Shown: piece after piece, positions 13,964 through 21,066 of the stretch
Layout: each line of letters opens with the position of its first letter
Numbering within the stretch: position 1 is the stretch's first letter
Source: Fretibacterium sp.
GTDB lineage: Bacteria > Synergistota > Synergistia > Synergistales > Aminobacteriaceae
Direction: 5' to 3'
DNA: 21,066 bases
Assembly (NCBI GenBank): GCA_016280565.1
Contig: JAEEGY010000232.1
Coordinates: forward strand, 1 to 21,066
The notes under the pieces: generated by a model
What the model was told of the DNA's origin: nothing
What the model saw: the letters and a program-made list of their open reading frames with translations, nothing else
The model's database searches: none
Translations under genes and position numbers: made by a program

Positions 13964-16063
13964 TTAGCCCTTTGAGTAGAAGGAGGCCACGTCAAGAATC
14001 AGCGCAACGTTCCCGTCGCCAAGGATGGTGCCCCCCGTGATCCCGTCGATCTTTGAAAGGAAACGTCCCAGAGACTTGATGACGATTTCCTGCTGGCCAA
14101 TCAGCTCACTGACGATGAACCCAATCTTGTTCTTGCCGATTTTGACCACGACAACGGGATATTCATCACGGTCGTGTTCCACACCCTCAGCGCCAAGAAC
14201 GTCCCCCAGGTCGTTCAGGGAAAGCACCTCGCCGCGAAGCAACGTTGTCGGCTCGCCGTGCACGGTCTTGATGTTCTCCTTCCTGACCATGATCGTCTCC
14301 TCGACGTTCTCCAGCGAGATGGCGTAGGTTTCATCGCCCACCTTGATCAGCAGCGACAGGACGATGGCGAGTGTCAGGGGCAGACGGATGTAGACGTGCG
14401 TGCCCTCGTCCTTCTTACTCACCATGTCGAACTGCCCGCCCAGAGCTTCAACTTTTGTCTTGACTGCGTCCATCCCGACGCCACGGCCCGAAAGGTCCGT
14501 CACGGCCTTTGCCATGCTGAACCCTGGCAGGAGGACGAGCTGCTGTGCTTCCTCGTCGCTCATCGTCGCGGCGCGGTCCTCGGAGATGACCCCTCGCTCA
14601 ATGGCCTTCTGCTTGACCCGCTCCGGGTCGATCCCTGCACCGTCGTCCGAAACCTCGATAACGACGCCGCTGCCCTCCTGATAGGCTGCGATCTTCAGAA
14701 TGCCCTTCTCCGGCTTGCCCAGAGCCTTACGCTCTGCGGGATGCTCGATGCCGTGATCCATAGAGTTGCGGATCAGGTGGACCATCGGATCGCCGATCTC
14801 ATCAATAACTGTGCGGTCAAGCTCCGTGTCCTCGCCTTCAAGCACAAGCTCCACGTTCTTGTTCAGTGTCTTGCCAAGGTCGCGGATCAGGCGCGGGAAA
14901 CGATCAAATGTGAAGGAGACAGGGACCATGCGGAGTTTCGTCACCAGCTCCTGGATGTCGCCGGAGATACGTCCCAGCTGGGAGAGCGGGTCGTCAAACT
15001 CACGAAGCCGCGCTTCCTGCACCAGGCGTTCAATACGAGCCCGGCTGATGACCAGCTCACCCACCAGGTTCATCAGCTTGTCCAAACGGCCAATGTCCAC
15101 ACGAACAGTCTGGCTGGCCTTCTTTGCGCCATCCTTCTTAGCGGCGGGGGCGGCAGGAGCGGGGGCAGACGAAGCAGCCGGTGAGGGGCTCGGGGCTGGA
15201 GCAGGCGTAGGAGCCGGAGCCGGAGCGGCCGCTTCAGCAGCGGGCGCAGTTTCTTCCGGCGCCGGTTCTGCTGGTGCCGCCCCGGCAGAGGCCGCCTCAC
15301 CCTTGATCTCCTCCACGTCGGCGGAGGCAATGTCGCTGATCTTCTCGACAGCTTTCTTCAGCTCATCAGCCGGATGAGAGGAAGCGATATAGACCATGAA
15401 ATCCCACTCAAACTCCTCGTTCTCAAGTGCTTCACTCGGGGGAGTGGTCTTATACAGATTTCCAAGCTCCTCGAGACGGTTGACGACCATATAGGCACGC
15501 GCCGCCTTCAACAGGCAGCTCTGGCTCAGCGTTACGTGTACGCTGAAAGGCGTCATGCTCGCCTCGTTCGATTTCTGGATCCATTCAATGTCCTTTTCGG
15601 ACAGAACGGGCCCCTCCTCTTTCTTCTCCTCCTCGGGGGCCGCGACCGCAGGAGCTTCGGGGGCGGGTCCCTCATGGCGCAGGGCTGAGACCATCGCGGA
15701 AACGTCGATGTGCGCGTCGTTCCCGCCGCCACGGATAGAATCCGCCATAGCCTGCAGCGAGTCCAACCCCGAGAATAGCAGGTTCATGTCGGTCTCCGTG
15801 AGGGGCAACGTTTCCTTGCGCGCCTCATCCAGGCGGTCCTCCATCGCATGGGTCAGGCCCATCATCTGGGTGAAGCCCATGGTCCCCGCCATCCCCTTCA
15901 GGGTGTGCGCAGCCCTAAAGATTTCGTTGATGACGTCCATATCAACCATATTCTTCTCGAGCGCCAGCAGAAGGTCGTCGAGCCTTTGAAGGTTGTCGTC
16001 CGTCTCATCCAGGAAAGCGCCAAGGTATTGGCTCATGTCCATATCCGTCATGCTGCCATTCAT
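13964..16063 (-). CDS. cheA: Chemotaxis histidine kinase CheA
   Basis: This 699-residue cytoplasmic kinase phosphorylates CheY and CheB in response to receptors. The five standard domains are seen in order. P1 (1-110) carries the phosphorylated His53 in AAHTLKGMAG. P2 (about 172-255) is the response-regulator docking domain. An Ala/Pro-rich linker covers 256-310. P3 (316-380) is the dimerisation domain, containing LMNLVGELVISRARIE. P4 (381-562) has the N box DPMVHLIRNSMDHG (425-438), G1 DDGAGID, the F box PGFS and G2 GRGVGMDAVK. P5 (563-699) is the CheW-like coupling domain. The first ATG (16063) is used, although ATG at 16051 has a better-spaced purine run. It follows cheB after a 40-nt AT-rich gap. 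Confidence 0.97.
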   Translation of the reverse strand: MNGSMTDMDMSQYLGAFLDETDDNLQRLDDLLLALEKNMVDMDVINEIFRAAHTLKGMAGTMGFTQMMGLTHAMEDRLDEARKETLPLTETDMNLLFSGLDSLQAMADSIRGGGNDAHIDVSAMVSALRHEGPAPEAPAVAAPEEEKKEEGPVLSEKDIEWIQKSNEASMTPFSVHVTLSQSCLLKAARAYMVVNRLEELGNLYKTTPPSEALENEEFEWDFMVYIASSHPADELKKAVEKISDIASADVEEIKGEAASAGAAPAEPAPEETAPAAEAAAPAPAPTPAPAPSPSPAASSAPAPAAPAAKKDGAKKASQTVRVDIGRLDKLMNLVGELVISRARIERLVQEARLREFDDPLSQLGRISGDIQELVTKLRMVPVSFTFDRFPRLIRDLGKTLNKNVELVLEGEDTELDRTVIDEIGDPMVHLIRNSMDHGIEHPAERKALGKPEKGILKIAAYQEGSGVVIEVSDDGAGIDPERVKQKAIERGVISEDRAATMSDEEAQQLVLLPGFSMAKAVTDLSGRGVGMDAVKTKVEALGGQFDMVSKKDEGTHVYIRLPLTLAIVLSLLIKVGDETYAISLENVEETIMVRKENIKTVHGEPTTLLRGEVLSLNDLGDVLGAEGVEHDRDEYPVVVVKIGKNKIGFIVSELIGQQEIVIKSLGRFLSKIDGITGGTILGDGNVALILDVASFYSKG

Positions 16064-16103
16064 CCCCCAACTCTAAAATTCTATGTATATTATATATTAT
16101 CTG
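16064..16103 (-). other. AT-rich gap between cheB and cheA
   Basis: About 30 bases (16072-16102) are almost entirely A and T, in a region otherwise near 60 percent GC. A perfect TATAAT is present on the minus strand, but the best -35 candidate at 17-bp spacing matches only 3 of 6 positions. It may be a weak internal promoter or an mRNA processing site; neither can be shown from the sequence. Confidence 0.3.
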
Positions 16104-17183
16104 CTAACCCTTCACATTCCGAACCATCGCTTCGGGGATCTCGTTCAGAGGAAGCACCTCGTCCACGATCCCCGCCTCGACGGCGGCCTTGGGCATTCCG
16201 TACACCACACAGGTCTTCTGGGACTCTGCAATGACATAGGCTCCCTGCTTATGCAGAGGGATAGCCCCATCTGTTCCATCTCGTCCCATCCCCGTCAGGA
16301 TGACGCAGAGGACATTCCCCCCATACTGTTCCCCCACGCTACGAAACATTATATTCGCTGCGGGCTTTACGGACAACTCCGGAGGCGCATCTGACAGGTC
16401 ACAGACGACAGCCCCGTTCCGCCGCTTCAGCACAAGATGCTTGCCTCCCGGCGCAATGACCACGCGGCCCGGCTTCAGCGTCAATCCCTCAAAACCCTCG
16501 ACGACCTCCAGGGCAGAAGCCGAGTTGAGCCTCTGGGAGAAAGAAGGAGTGAACTCCTTGGGCATGTGCTGGGTGATAACAATGGGAACGGGAAAGTTCC
16601 CCGGCAGTTTGGGGATCAGCTCGTTCAGCGCCATGGGGCCTCCCGTGGAGGAGGCGATAGCCACGATCTCCTTGCGCCGCGACGGGGTCGGCGGGGTCAT
16701 GCGCCGGAAATCCGAGGCTTTGGGCAGAACCGCCGCCTTTGGAGAAAAAACGGAGCCGCTGGATCTGACATGCGCCGTGCTGGCCGCAACGACTTTCTCC
16801 ACAATGTCGCGCCCCACGTCGCGGATGTTCAGGGAGATGGAGCCGGAGGGCTTTGGCACAAAGTCCACGCAGCCCAGCGACAGGGCCTTCAGTGTCACCT
16901 CGGCCCCCTCCTGAGTCACGCTGCTCACCATGATGACCGGCATGGGGCAGGTCTTCATGATCTCCTCCAATGCCTTCAAGCCATCCATGTTGGGCATCTC
17001 AACGTCCATCGTTACAACATCAGGCCTCAGCGTCTTGATCTGATTCAACGCGTCCCGGCCGTCGCGTGCCGTGCCCACGACCTGTATCCGCGGGTCGGCC
17101 GTAAGGATATCCCCGATCAGCTGCCGCATCAAAGCAGAATCATCAACGACAAGTACCTTGATCTTCCCAGAACGGGGCGTCAT
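16104..17183 (-). CDS. cheB: Chemotaxis response regulator protein-glutamate methylesterase CheB
   Basis: This 359-residue protein removes methyl groups from chemoreceptor glutamates when phosphorylated by CheA. The receiver domain (residues 7-125) has the acidic pair Asp14/Asp15, the phosphorylation site Asp60 in VVTMDVEMPNMDG, and Lys111. A variable linker (about 135-168) joins it to the methylesterase domain, whose catalytic residues are Ser179 (IASSTGGP), His206 (ITQHMP) and Asp302 (TGMGRDG). All key residues are present. GGGAGG and GAGG lie just upstream of the ATG. The 84-nt gap before it, after flhG, contains an AT-rich patch but no clear promoter. Confidence 0.97.
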   Translation of the reverse strand: MTPRSGKIKVLVVDDSALMRQLIGDILTADPRIQVVGTARDGRDALNQIKTLRPDVVTMDVEMPNMDGLKALEEIMKTCPMPVIMVSSVTQEGAEVTLKALSLGCVDFVPKPSGSISLNIRDVGRDIVEKVVAASTAHVRSSGSVFSPKAAVLPKASDFRRMTPPTPSRRKEIVAIASSTGGPMALNELIPKLPGNFPVPIVITQHMPKEFTPSFSQRLNSASALEVVEGFEGLTLKPGRVVIAPGGKHLVLKRRNGAVVCDLSDAPPELSVKPAANIMFRSVGEQYGGNVLCVILTGMGRDGTDGAIPLHKQGAYVIAESQKTCVVYGMPKAAVEAGIVDEVLPLNEIPEAMVRNVKG

Positions 17184-17267
17184 AGCCTCACCCTCCCGAA
17201 CCTAGAAATTTCAAAATTTAATCGTGCCAAGGCCATTTCTCCGCCTCAAATACACGGGATCCAGCCC

Positions 17268-18212
17268 TCACCGCTCAACAAAGAAGCTCCGCGTCAGCCT
17301 CAGGAAGAAGGACCTCAATCCCTTGGTCTCAAGCGGCGCCGGCTGTCCCTCCCATAACCGCAGCAGCTCGTTTGTAAGCCGCTTAACGCAGTTTGCCGCA
17401 GAGGAGGAGGGGTGGGAGCGATAGAAAATTTTGCGGCTGCGAACGGCCCGCTCCACGCTGTCATCCCTGAGGATGTACCCTAAGTAGGCCGGGGCGCTGC
17501 CCAAAAACTGCATAGACGCCATGCGGATACGCTCCGCCACCTCATGGGCCTCATCCCGGCTGCCCGCCATGTTGACGACCAGCATCAGCTCCTCTCCCTG
17601 CTTCTGCCCGCCTCCCCCCATGGACTTAATGACCCCATAGGCATCGCGCACCGATGTGGGCTCCGGCGTGGTGACGAGCAAAGCCATATCCGCCGCTTGA
17701 GCGAAGGAGAGGACTCCCTTGTGGATGCCCGCCCCCGTGTCCAGGACCAGAATGTCCGCCTGATCCTCAAGCTCCATGAGCAGGTCAAATACCCTTTCCA
17801 TCCCCTCATCGTCGAGGTCAGCCATCTCCCTGAGCCCTACGCCCCCCGGCAGCAGGAACACCCTTTCTTCCAGGGGGATCAGTATCTCGCTCAGCTCGCG
17901 GCTGCCCGCCACGAGATGAGATAAATTATACTTCGCGCTGACTCCGCAAAGGATGTCCAGGTTCGCCATGCCAAGGTCCGCGTCCAACAAAACGACACGC
18001 TTCCCCTGGTCTGCCAGGGCACAGGAGAGGGAGACGGATACGTTGCTCTTCCCAACGCCTCCCTTGCCGCTCAGAACGGCCAGGGTTCTCAGATGAGATC
18101 CCCGCCCTTTCTGGCGGAGTTCCTGCCGCTTCTCCTCAACGATACGCCGGAGATCCCCGGCCTGATCAAGCAGGGCCGTTGGCCCGTTTCCTGCTGACAG
18201 TACCGTACTCAT
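17268..18212 (-). CDS. flhG: FlhG/YlxH, MinD-like ATPase regulating flagellar number
   Basis: This 314-residue ParA/MinD-type ATPase partners FlhF in controlling flagellar number and placement. The deviant Walker A motif KGGVGKS lies at residues 50-56, followed by the typical RVVLLDADLGMANLDIL segment and a second conserved section ILVLDTGAGIH. The N-terminal 40 residues include a basic, Gln-containing helix similar to the part of FlhG that stimulates the FlhF GTPase. The C-terminus (RSFFVER) could be amphipathic, as in the MinD membrane anchor, but this is weak. The ATG overlaps the flhF stop by 4 nt, so the two are translationally coupled. Confidence 0.94.
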   Translation of the reverse strand: MSTVLSAGNGPTALLDQAGDLRRIVEEKRQELRQKGRGSHLRTLAVLSGKGGVGKSNVSVSLSCALADQGKRVVLLDADLGMANLDILCGVSAKYNLSHLVAGSRELSEILIPLEERVFLLPGGVGLREMADLDDEGMERVFDLLMELEDQADILVLDTGAGIHKGVLSFAQAADMALLVTTPEPTSVRDAYGVIKSMGGGGQKQGEELMLVVNMAGSRDEAHEVAERIRMASMQFLGSAPAYLGYILRDDSVERAVRSRKIFYRSHPSSSAANCVKRLTNELLRLWEGQPAPLETKGLRSFFLRLTRSFFVER

Positions 18213-19768
18213 CCCCGCTTACGCTCCTCTTCGCTCATCATTAAAAACTCCGCGATACGGCTACCGGAGGCTGTCTCAATGTCCCTGGGCACATTCTGCC
18301 CCGCCGTAAGGAACGACACCGGACAGTCCATCACCTGCTGTATGTTGAAAATTGCCCCGTAGCTCACCGTCTCGTCCAGCTTGGTGAAGATCAGGTGCGA
18401 GACCGGGATGTTGGGGATGTGCTCCACAACGTCCAGCATATCGGGGTACTTCATGTTCGCCGCCAGCACAAGGTGCACAGCGTCCGGGGCAAAGGCGTCG
18501 TAAAGCTCTTCAAAGACCTCAAGACTCTTCTTGTCCCTTTGAGCTCTCCCCGCCGTGTCAAGCAGGATAATATCTGCATTCCCATGCTCCTCCAGAATGG
18601 GGGGGAGCGCCTCGGCCTCAAAAACGATCTCAATGGGCACCCCTAATATCTTAGCATAGGTCTTAAGTTGGTCGACCGCCGCAATACGGTATGTGTCGCT
18701 CGTAAGGAGCAAAACCTTTTTGTGCTCCCACAGGGCCTGAATGGGCGCTAACTTGGCGATAGTCGTCGTCTTGCCCACACCGGTGGGGCCCAGGAGCATC
18801 ACTTTGCGCCCGCCTGTGGGCTCGCCCCCCTCGTCCCCGGCACATTTAATCCGCGACGCCAGCCACTCCTCGAAGGGGACCCTCCGGTCGGATACCCCGT
18901 AATCCGCCAGAAGCTTACGAATGTAACGCTCATCGACGTCCGAGGCCCGAAGCCGCTCCGCAAGACTGCGCTCGTCCATATTGAGGGAAAAATGACCGGC
19001 AGTCTCCCCCCCCTGGGGACGTTCCTGCGATACGGGGAGCCCGGCCTGAAATCCCCCGGCCTGGACCGCCGGTTGGGCTGTGGAAGCCTGAGGATGCAGA
19101 CCATTCCCCGCCGGCGGCAGCGGGGAAGCCATGCCCGTTTCCACCAGCGACAGTCTCTCCAACAAGGAGTCGATACGGTCTGAGAGGGCTCCCACCTGGC
19201 TTTTGAGTATCTTTGTCTCATTTGAGGCCGTCGGGGGCTGTGGGGCCAAAGGAGCCTGGGGAGCGGCGGGAGACACTGGCTGCGGTGCAGGGGTGGGGGC
19301 AGGGGATGCCGTGGAAGTGCCCCCATTCAATCCATAGGCGCTGCGGAGTGCCTCGGAGGAGACGTGCAGACTGTCTCCCTCGGCCCCTGTTGCCGTCGTT
19401 CCCTCCGTCTGATAGCCCTCGCCGCCCGTCGGCGTAGTGGGAGCGCCCATATTGCCCCCTGATGAGCGTTCCTTGAATTCCATCAGCTTCTGGAAGGCGA
19501 TCAGGTTCTCCCGTCGCGTGTCCTCATCGTCGCGGGCCTCCCGTTGAGGCTTGGCCTTGGACTTCGTCTTGGGTTCCTTTTTCGTATCCTCCTCAAGGAT
19601 ACCCGCCGTCACCCTTAGAACCGGCCGGCGGAAGAAACCCAGGATGCCCCCCTCCTTCACCACCCGCGTGGAGAGGATCACGGCATCCTTGCCCAGCCGC
19701 TCAGCCGCGAGGCGCAGGGCCTCAGCATCGTCTTTTGCCTCGAAAGTGATTTGATTGACCACTCGCAT
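18209..19768 (-). CDS. flhF: Flagellar biosynthesis GTPase FlhF
   Basis: This 519-residue SRP-family GTPase helps set the place where flagella are built. A short N-terminal domain (1-55) matches FlhF. A long low-complexity linker rich in Pro, Ala, Thr and Gln (about 60-260) follows, then a helical N domain (260-315) and the G domain. G-domain motifs are GPTGVGKT (327-334), DTYRIAAVDQLK (358-369), DTAGR (404-408) and TKLDE (462-466). At 519 residues it is well over the 366 of the Bacillus protein, and the excess is mainly the linker. The ATG lies 4 nt after the flhA stop, with a weak GGTGG ribosome binding site. Confidence 0.95.
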   Translation of the reverse strand: MRVVNQITFEAKDDAEALRLAAERLGKDAVILSTRVVKEGGILGFFRRPVLRVTAGILEEDTKKEPKTKSKAKPQREARDDEDTRRENLIAFQKLMEFKERSSGGNMGAPTTPTGGEGYQTEGTTATGAEGDSLHVSSEALRSAYGLNGGTSTASPAPTPAPQPVSPAAPQAPLAPQPPTASNETKILKSQVGALSDRIDSLLERLSLVETGMASPLPPAGNGLHPQASTAQPAVQAGGFQAGLPVSQERPQGGETAGHFSLNMDERSLAERLRASDVDERYIRKLLADYGVSDRRVPFEEWLASRIKCAGDEGGEPTGGRKVMLLGPTGVGKTTTIAKLAPIQALWEHKKVLLLTSDTYRIAAVDQLKTYAKILGVPIEIVFEAEALPPILEEHGNADIILLDTAGRAQRDKKSLEVFEELYDAFAPDAVHLVLAANMKYPDMLDVVEHIPNIPVSHLIFTKLDETVSYGAIFNIQQVMDCPVSFLTAGQNVPRDIETASGSRIAEFLMMSEEERKRG

Positions 19769-19772
19769 CTAT

Positions 19773-21066
19773 CTATTCCACCATTCCTACCGTTTTTATT
19801 TGAACGCCATGCACAATCTCATTGTACGACACCACGAAGATATTGGCGATAGAGCCCTCGATCAGCCGCCGGACGATAAGACGGACGTCCGGGTGTACCA
19901 GGAGGACAGGGGGCAGGTTCTTGACCACCATGTCGTCCACGGCGCGGGAGATCGCGGCGATCATCTTCTGCACCTCACGCGGGTCCATATTGAGCTGCCA
20001 CCCCCGTGTCAGGTCCCCGTCGACCCCCGCCATGATCTTCTGCTCCCAGTTGGGGGAGAGGGTCGCGGCGGTGATGACGCCGTCCGGGCCCTGTATCTTC
20101 AGGGAGATCAGCCGGGACAGGGACTCTCGCGCCCGTTCCGTCAGAAAGTCCACGCTGCGCGACATCTTGCCGTAGTCCGCCAGCGCCTCGAAGATCGTTA
20201 CAAGGTCGCGGATGGGCACCTGCTCACGGATGAGGTTCTGAAGCACCTTCTGGATCTCACCCAGCGAAAGGGAAGCCAGCAGTTCCTCGACGACAGCCGG
20301 GGCGGACTCCTTCACCATGTCCGTGAGCTTCTGCACCTCCTGCCGTGTCAAAAGCTCCGCGCCGTTCTTGCGGATGACCTCGGACAGGTGGGTCGCCAGC
20401 ACGGAGGGCGCATCTACAACAGTATAGCCCATCGCCTCCGCCTTGTCTCTCAGGTCAGGCGCGATCCACAGCGCAGGCAGACCAAAAGCTGGCTCCTTCG
20501 TTGGGACACCGATGAGGTCCTCCTCCACGCCGCCGGTGTTCATCGCCAGGTAATGGTCAGGAAGGAGTTCCCCTCGCCCGGCCTCTGCTCCTTTGACACG
20601 GAGGATGTACTCCGTGGGCTTGATCTGAATGTTGTCGCGGATGCGGATGGGGGGGACGACGATGCCCATCTCCACCGCCATCTGCTTGCGTATGGTCCCG
20701 ATACGGTCCAGCATATCGCCGCCCTGAGCCGGGTCGATGAGGGGAATGATGGCGTAACCGATCTCCGCTTCCATTGGCTCCACGGTCAGAAGCTTCATCA
20801 CGTCCTCCGGTGACGCGGGCGCGGGCTTCTCCTCGCCCCCTCCCGGAGCACCGGGTGTGCCCCCGGGGGCGGCAGCAGGGGCAGCCGTGGGCGCAGCGGG
20901 GCTCGGTCCCCCTCCTCCTGCTGCGGCGTGTTCCTCCGCCGTGATGGCCTGGACAGTGGCCTCCCGACTCACGGAATAGCCCATCAGCCCCGTCAGGGCT
21001 CCGAGGAACATGAAGGGGACCGTGGGCAGGCCGGGGATGATAGCCAGGGAGAAGAGCATCCCTGAG
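19773..21066 (-). CDS. flhA: Flagellar export gate protein FlhA, C-terminal 430 residues
   Basis: This is the C-terminal part of FlhA, the export-gate membrane protein of the flagellar type III secretion system; its N-terminal region lies beyond the right edge. The reading frame continues past the first visible Met with Ser-Gly before it, so the apparent ATG at 21059 is internal. The visible part opens with the end of the last membrane helices (SLAIIPGLPTVPFMFLGAL). A linker unusually rich in Gly, Ala and Pro follows (about residues 45-85 of the visible part). The rest is the cytoplasmic domain that forms a nonameric ring and docks export chaperones, including LPDHYLAMN, GLPALWI, the AEAMGYTVVDAPSVLATHLSE region and the C-terminal HPDVRLIVRRLIE. 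It leads into flhF after 4 nt. Confidence 0.96.
   Translation of the reverse strand, partial: SGMLFSLAIIPGLPTVPFMFLGALTGLMGYSVSREATVQAITAEEHAAAGGGGPSPAAPTAAPAAAPGGTPGAPGGGEEKPAPASPEDVMKLLTVEPMEAEIGYAIIPLIDPAQGGDMLDRIGTIRKQMAVEMGIVVPPIRIRDNIQIKPTEYILRVKGAEAGRGELLPDHYLAMNTGGVEEDLIGVPTKEPAFGLPALWIAPDLRDKAEAMGYTVVDAPSVLATHLSEVIRKNGAELLTRQEVQKLTDMVKESAPAVVEELLASLSLGEIQKVLQNLIREQVPIRDLVTIFEALADYGKMSRSVDFLTERARESLSRLISLKIQGPDGVITAATLSPNWEQKIMAGVDGDLTRGWQLNMDPREVQKMIAAISRAVDDMVVKNLPPVLLVHPDVRLIVRRLIEGSIANIFVVSYNEIVHGVQIKTVGMVE

Noticed and set aside
14174..15184. 336-codon open frame on the plus strand opposite cheA
   Set aside because: It is antisense to conserved CheA domains, and its composition is typical of a shadow frame.
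19755..20813. 352-codon open frame on the plus strand opposite flhA
   Set aside because: It is fully antisense to flhA, has a His/Asp/Arg-rich composition with no recognisable domain, and lacks a promoter or convincing ribosome binding site.
1..21066. CRISPR arrays, tRNA or rRNA genes, insertion sequences, prophage or defence genes
   Set aside because: No spaced direct repeats, cloverleaf-like sequences, transposase or integrase motifs, or nuclease-defence modules were seen. All sizeable frames are explained by the genes listed.

Overview
The window looks like chromosomal backbone DNA from a GC-rich, diderm, flagellated anaerobe, most likely a member of the Synergistota. This is inference. 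A flagellar/chemotaxis operon in Bacillus-like order (flhA-flhF-flhG-cheB-cheA-cheC-cheD-sigma) sits beside RNase J and an S1 protein of Firmicutes type, together with PilM/N/O-type genes of a didermal type IV pilus or type II secretion platform. There are no rRNA or tRNA genes, insertion sequences, prophage genes or CRISPR arrays, and coding density is very high.

Layout. (1) 1-91, minus: the first 30 codons of an unidentified gene that runs off the left edge. (2) 92-316: a divergent regulatory region with a clear promoter, a long-range inverted repeat and an intrinsic terminator just after the promoter. (3) 317-3578, plus: rnj (RNase J), uppP (undecaprenyl-diphosphate phosphatase) and maf (nucleotide pyrophosphatase). 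(4) 3585-8262, minus, converging on maf with only 6 bp between: a DUF501 gene, argH, a fused pilM-pilN gene, a pilO-like gene and a pilP/gspC-like gene, all tightly packed. (5) 8247-8272, minus: an intrinsic terminator that ends the upstream operon and overlaps the start of the DUF501 gene. (6) 8300-21066, minus: a long operon read from right to left. It contains flhA (5' part outside the window), flhF, flhG, cheB, cheA, cheC, cheD, a sigma-28 type factor, fapA (DUF342), three unrecognised genes and an S1-domain protein.

How the parts work together. FlhA is the export gate of the flagellar secretion system, and FlhF and FlhG set flagellar position and number. The sigma factor should transcribe late flagellar and chemotaxis genes. 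CheA, CheB, CheC and CheD form a Bacillus/Thermotoga-style chemotaxis core with methylesterase, CheY-P phosphatase and receptor deamidase. CheW, CheR and CheY are not in the window, and cheW is missing from the position it occupies in the Bacillus subtilis operon. The pilus genes encode only the inner-membrane assembly platform; no ATPase, platform protein, prepilin peptidase or secretin gene is present here.

I do not see a wholly new system such as a defence island. The points most worth following up are the fused PilM-PilN protein in an argH operon, the terminator carrying a start codon in its loop, the promoter-terminator leader ahead of rnj, and the three unidentified genes embedded in the motility operon.
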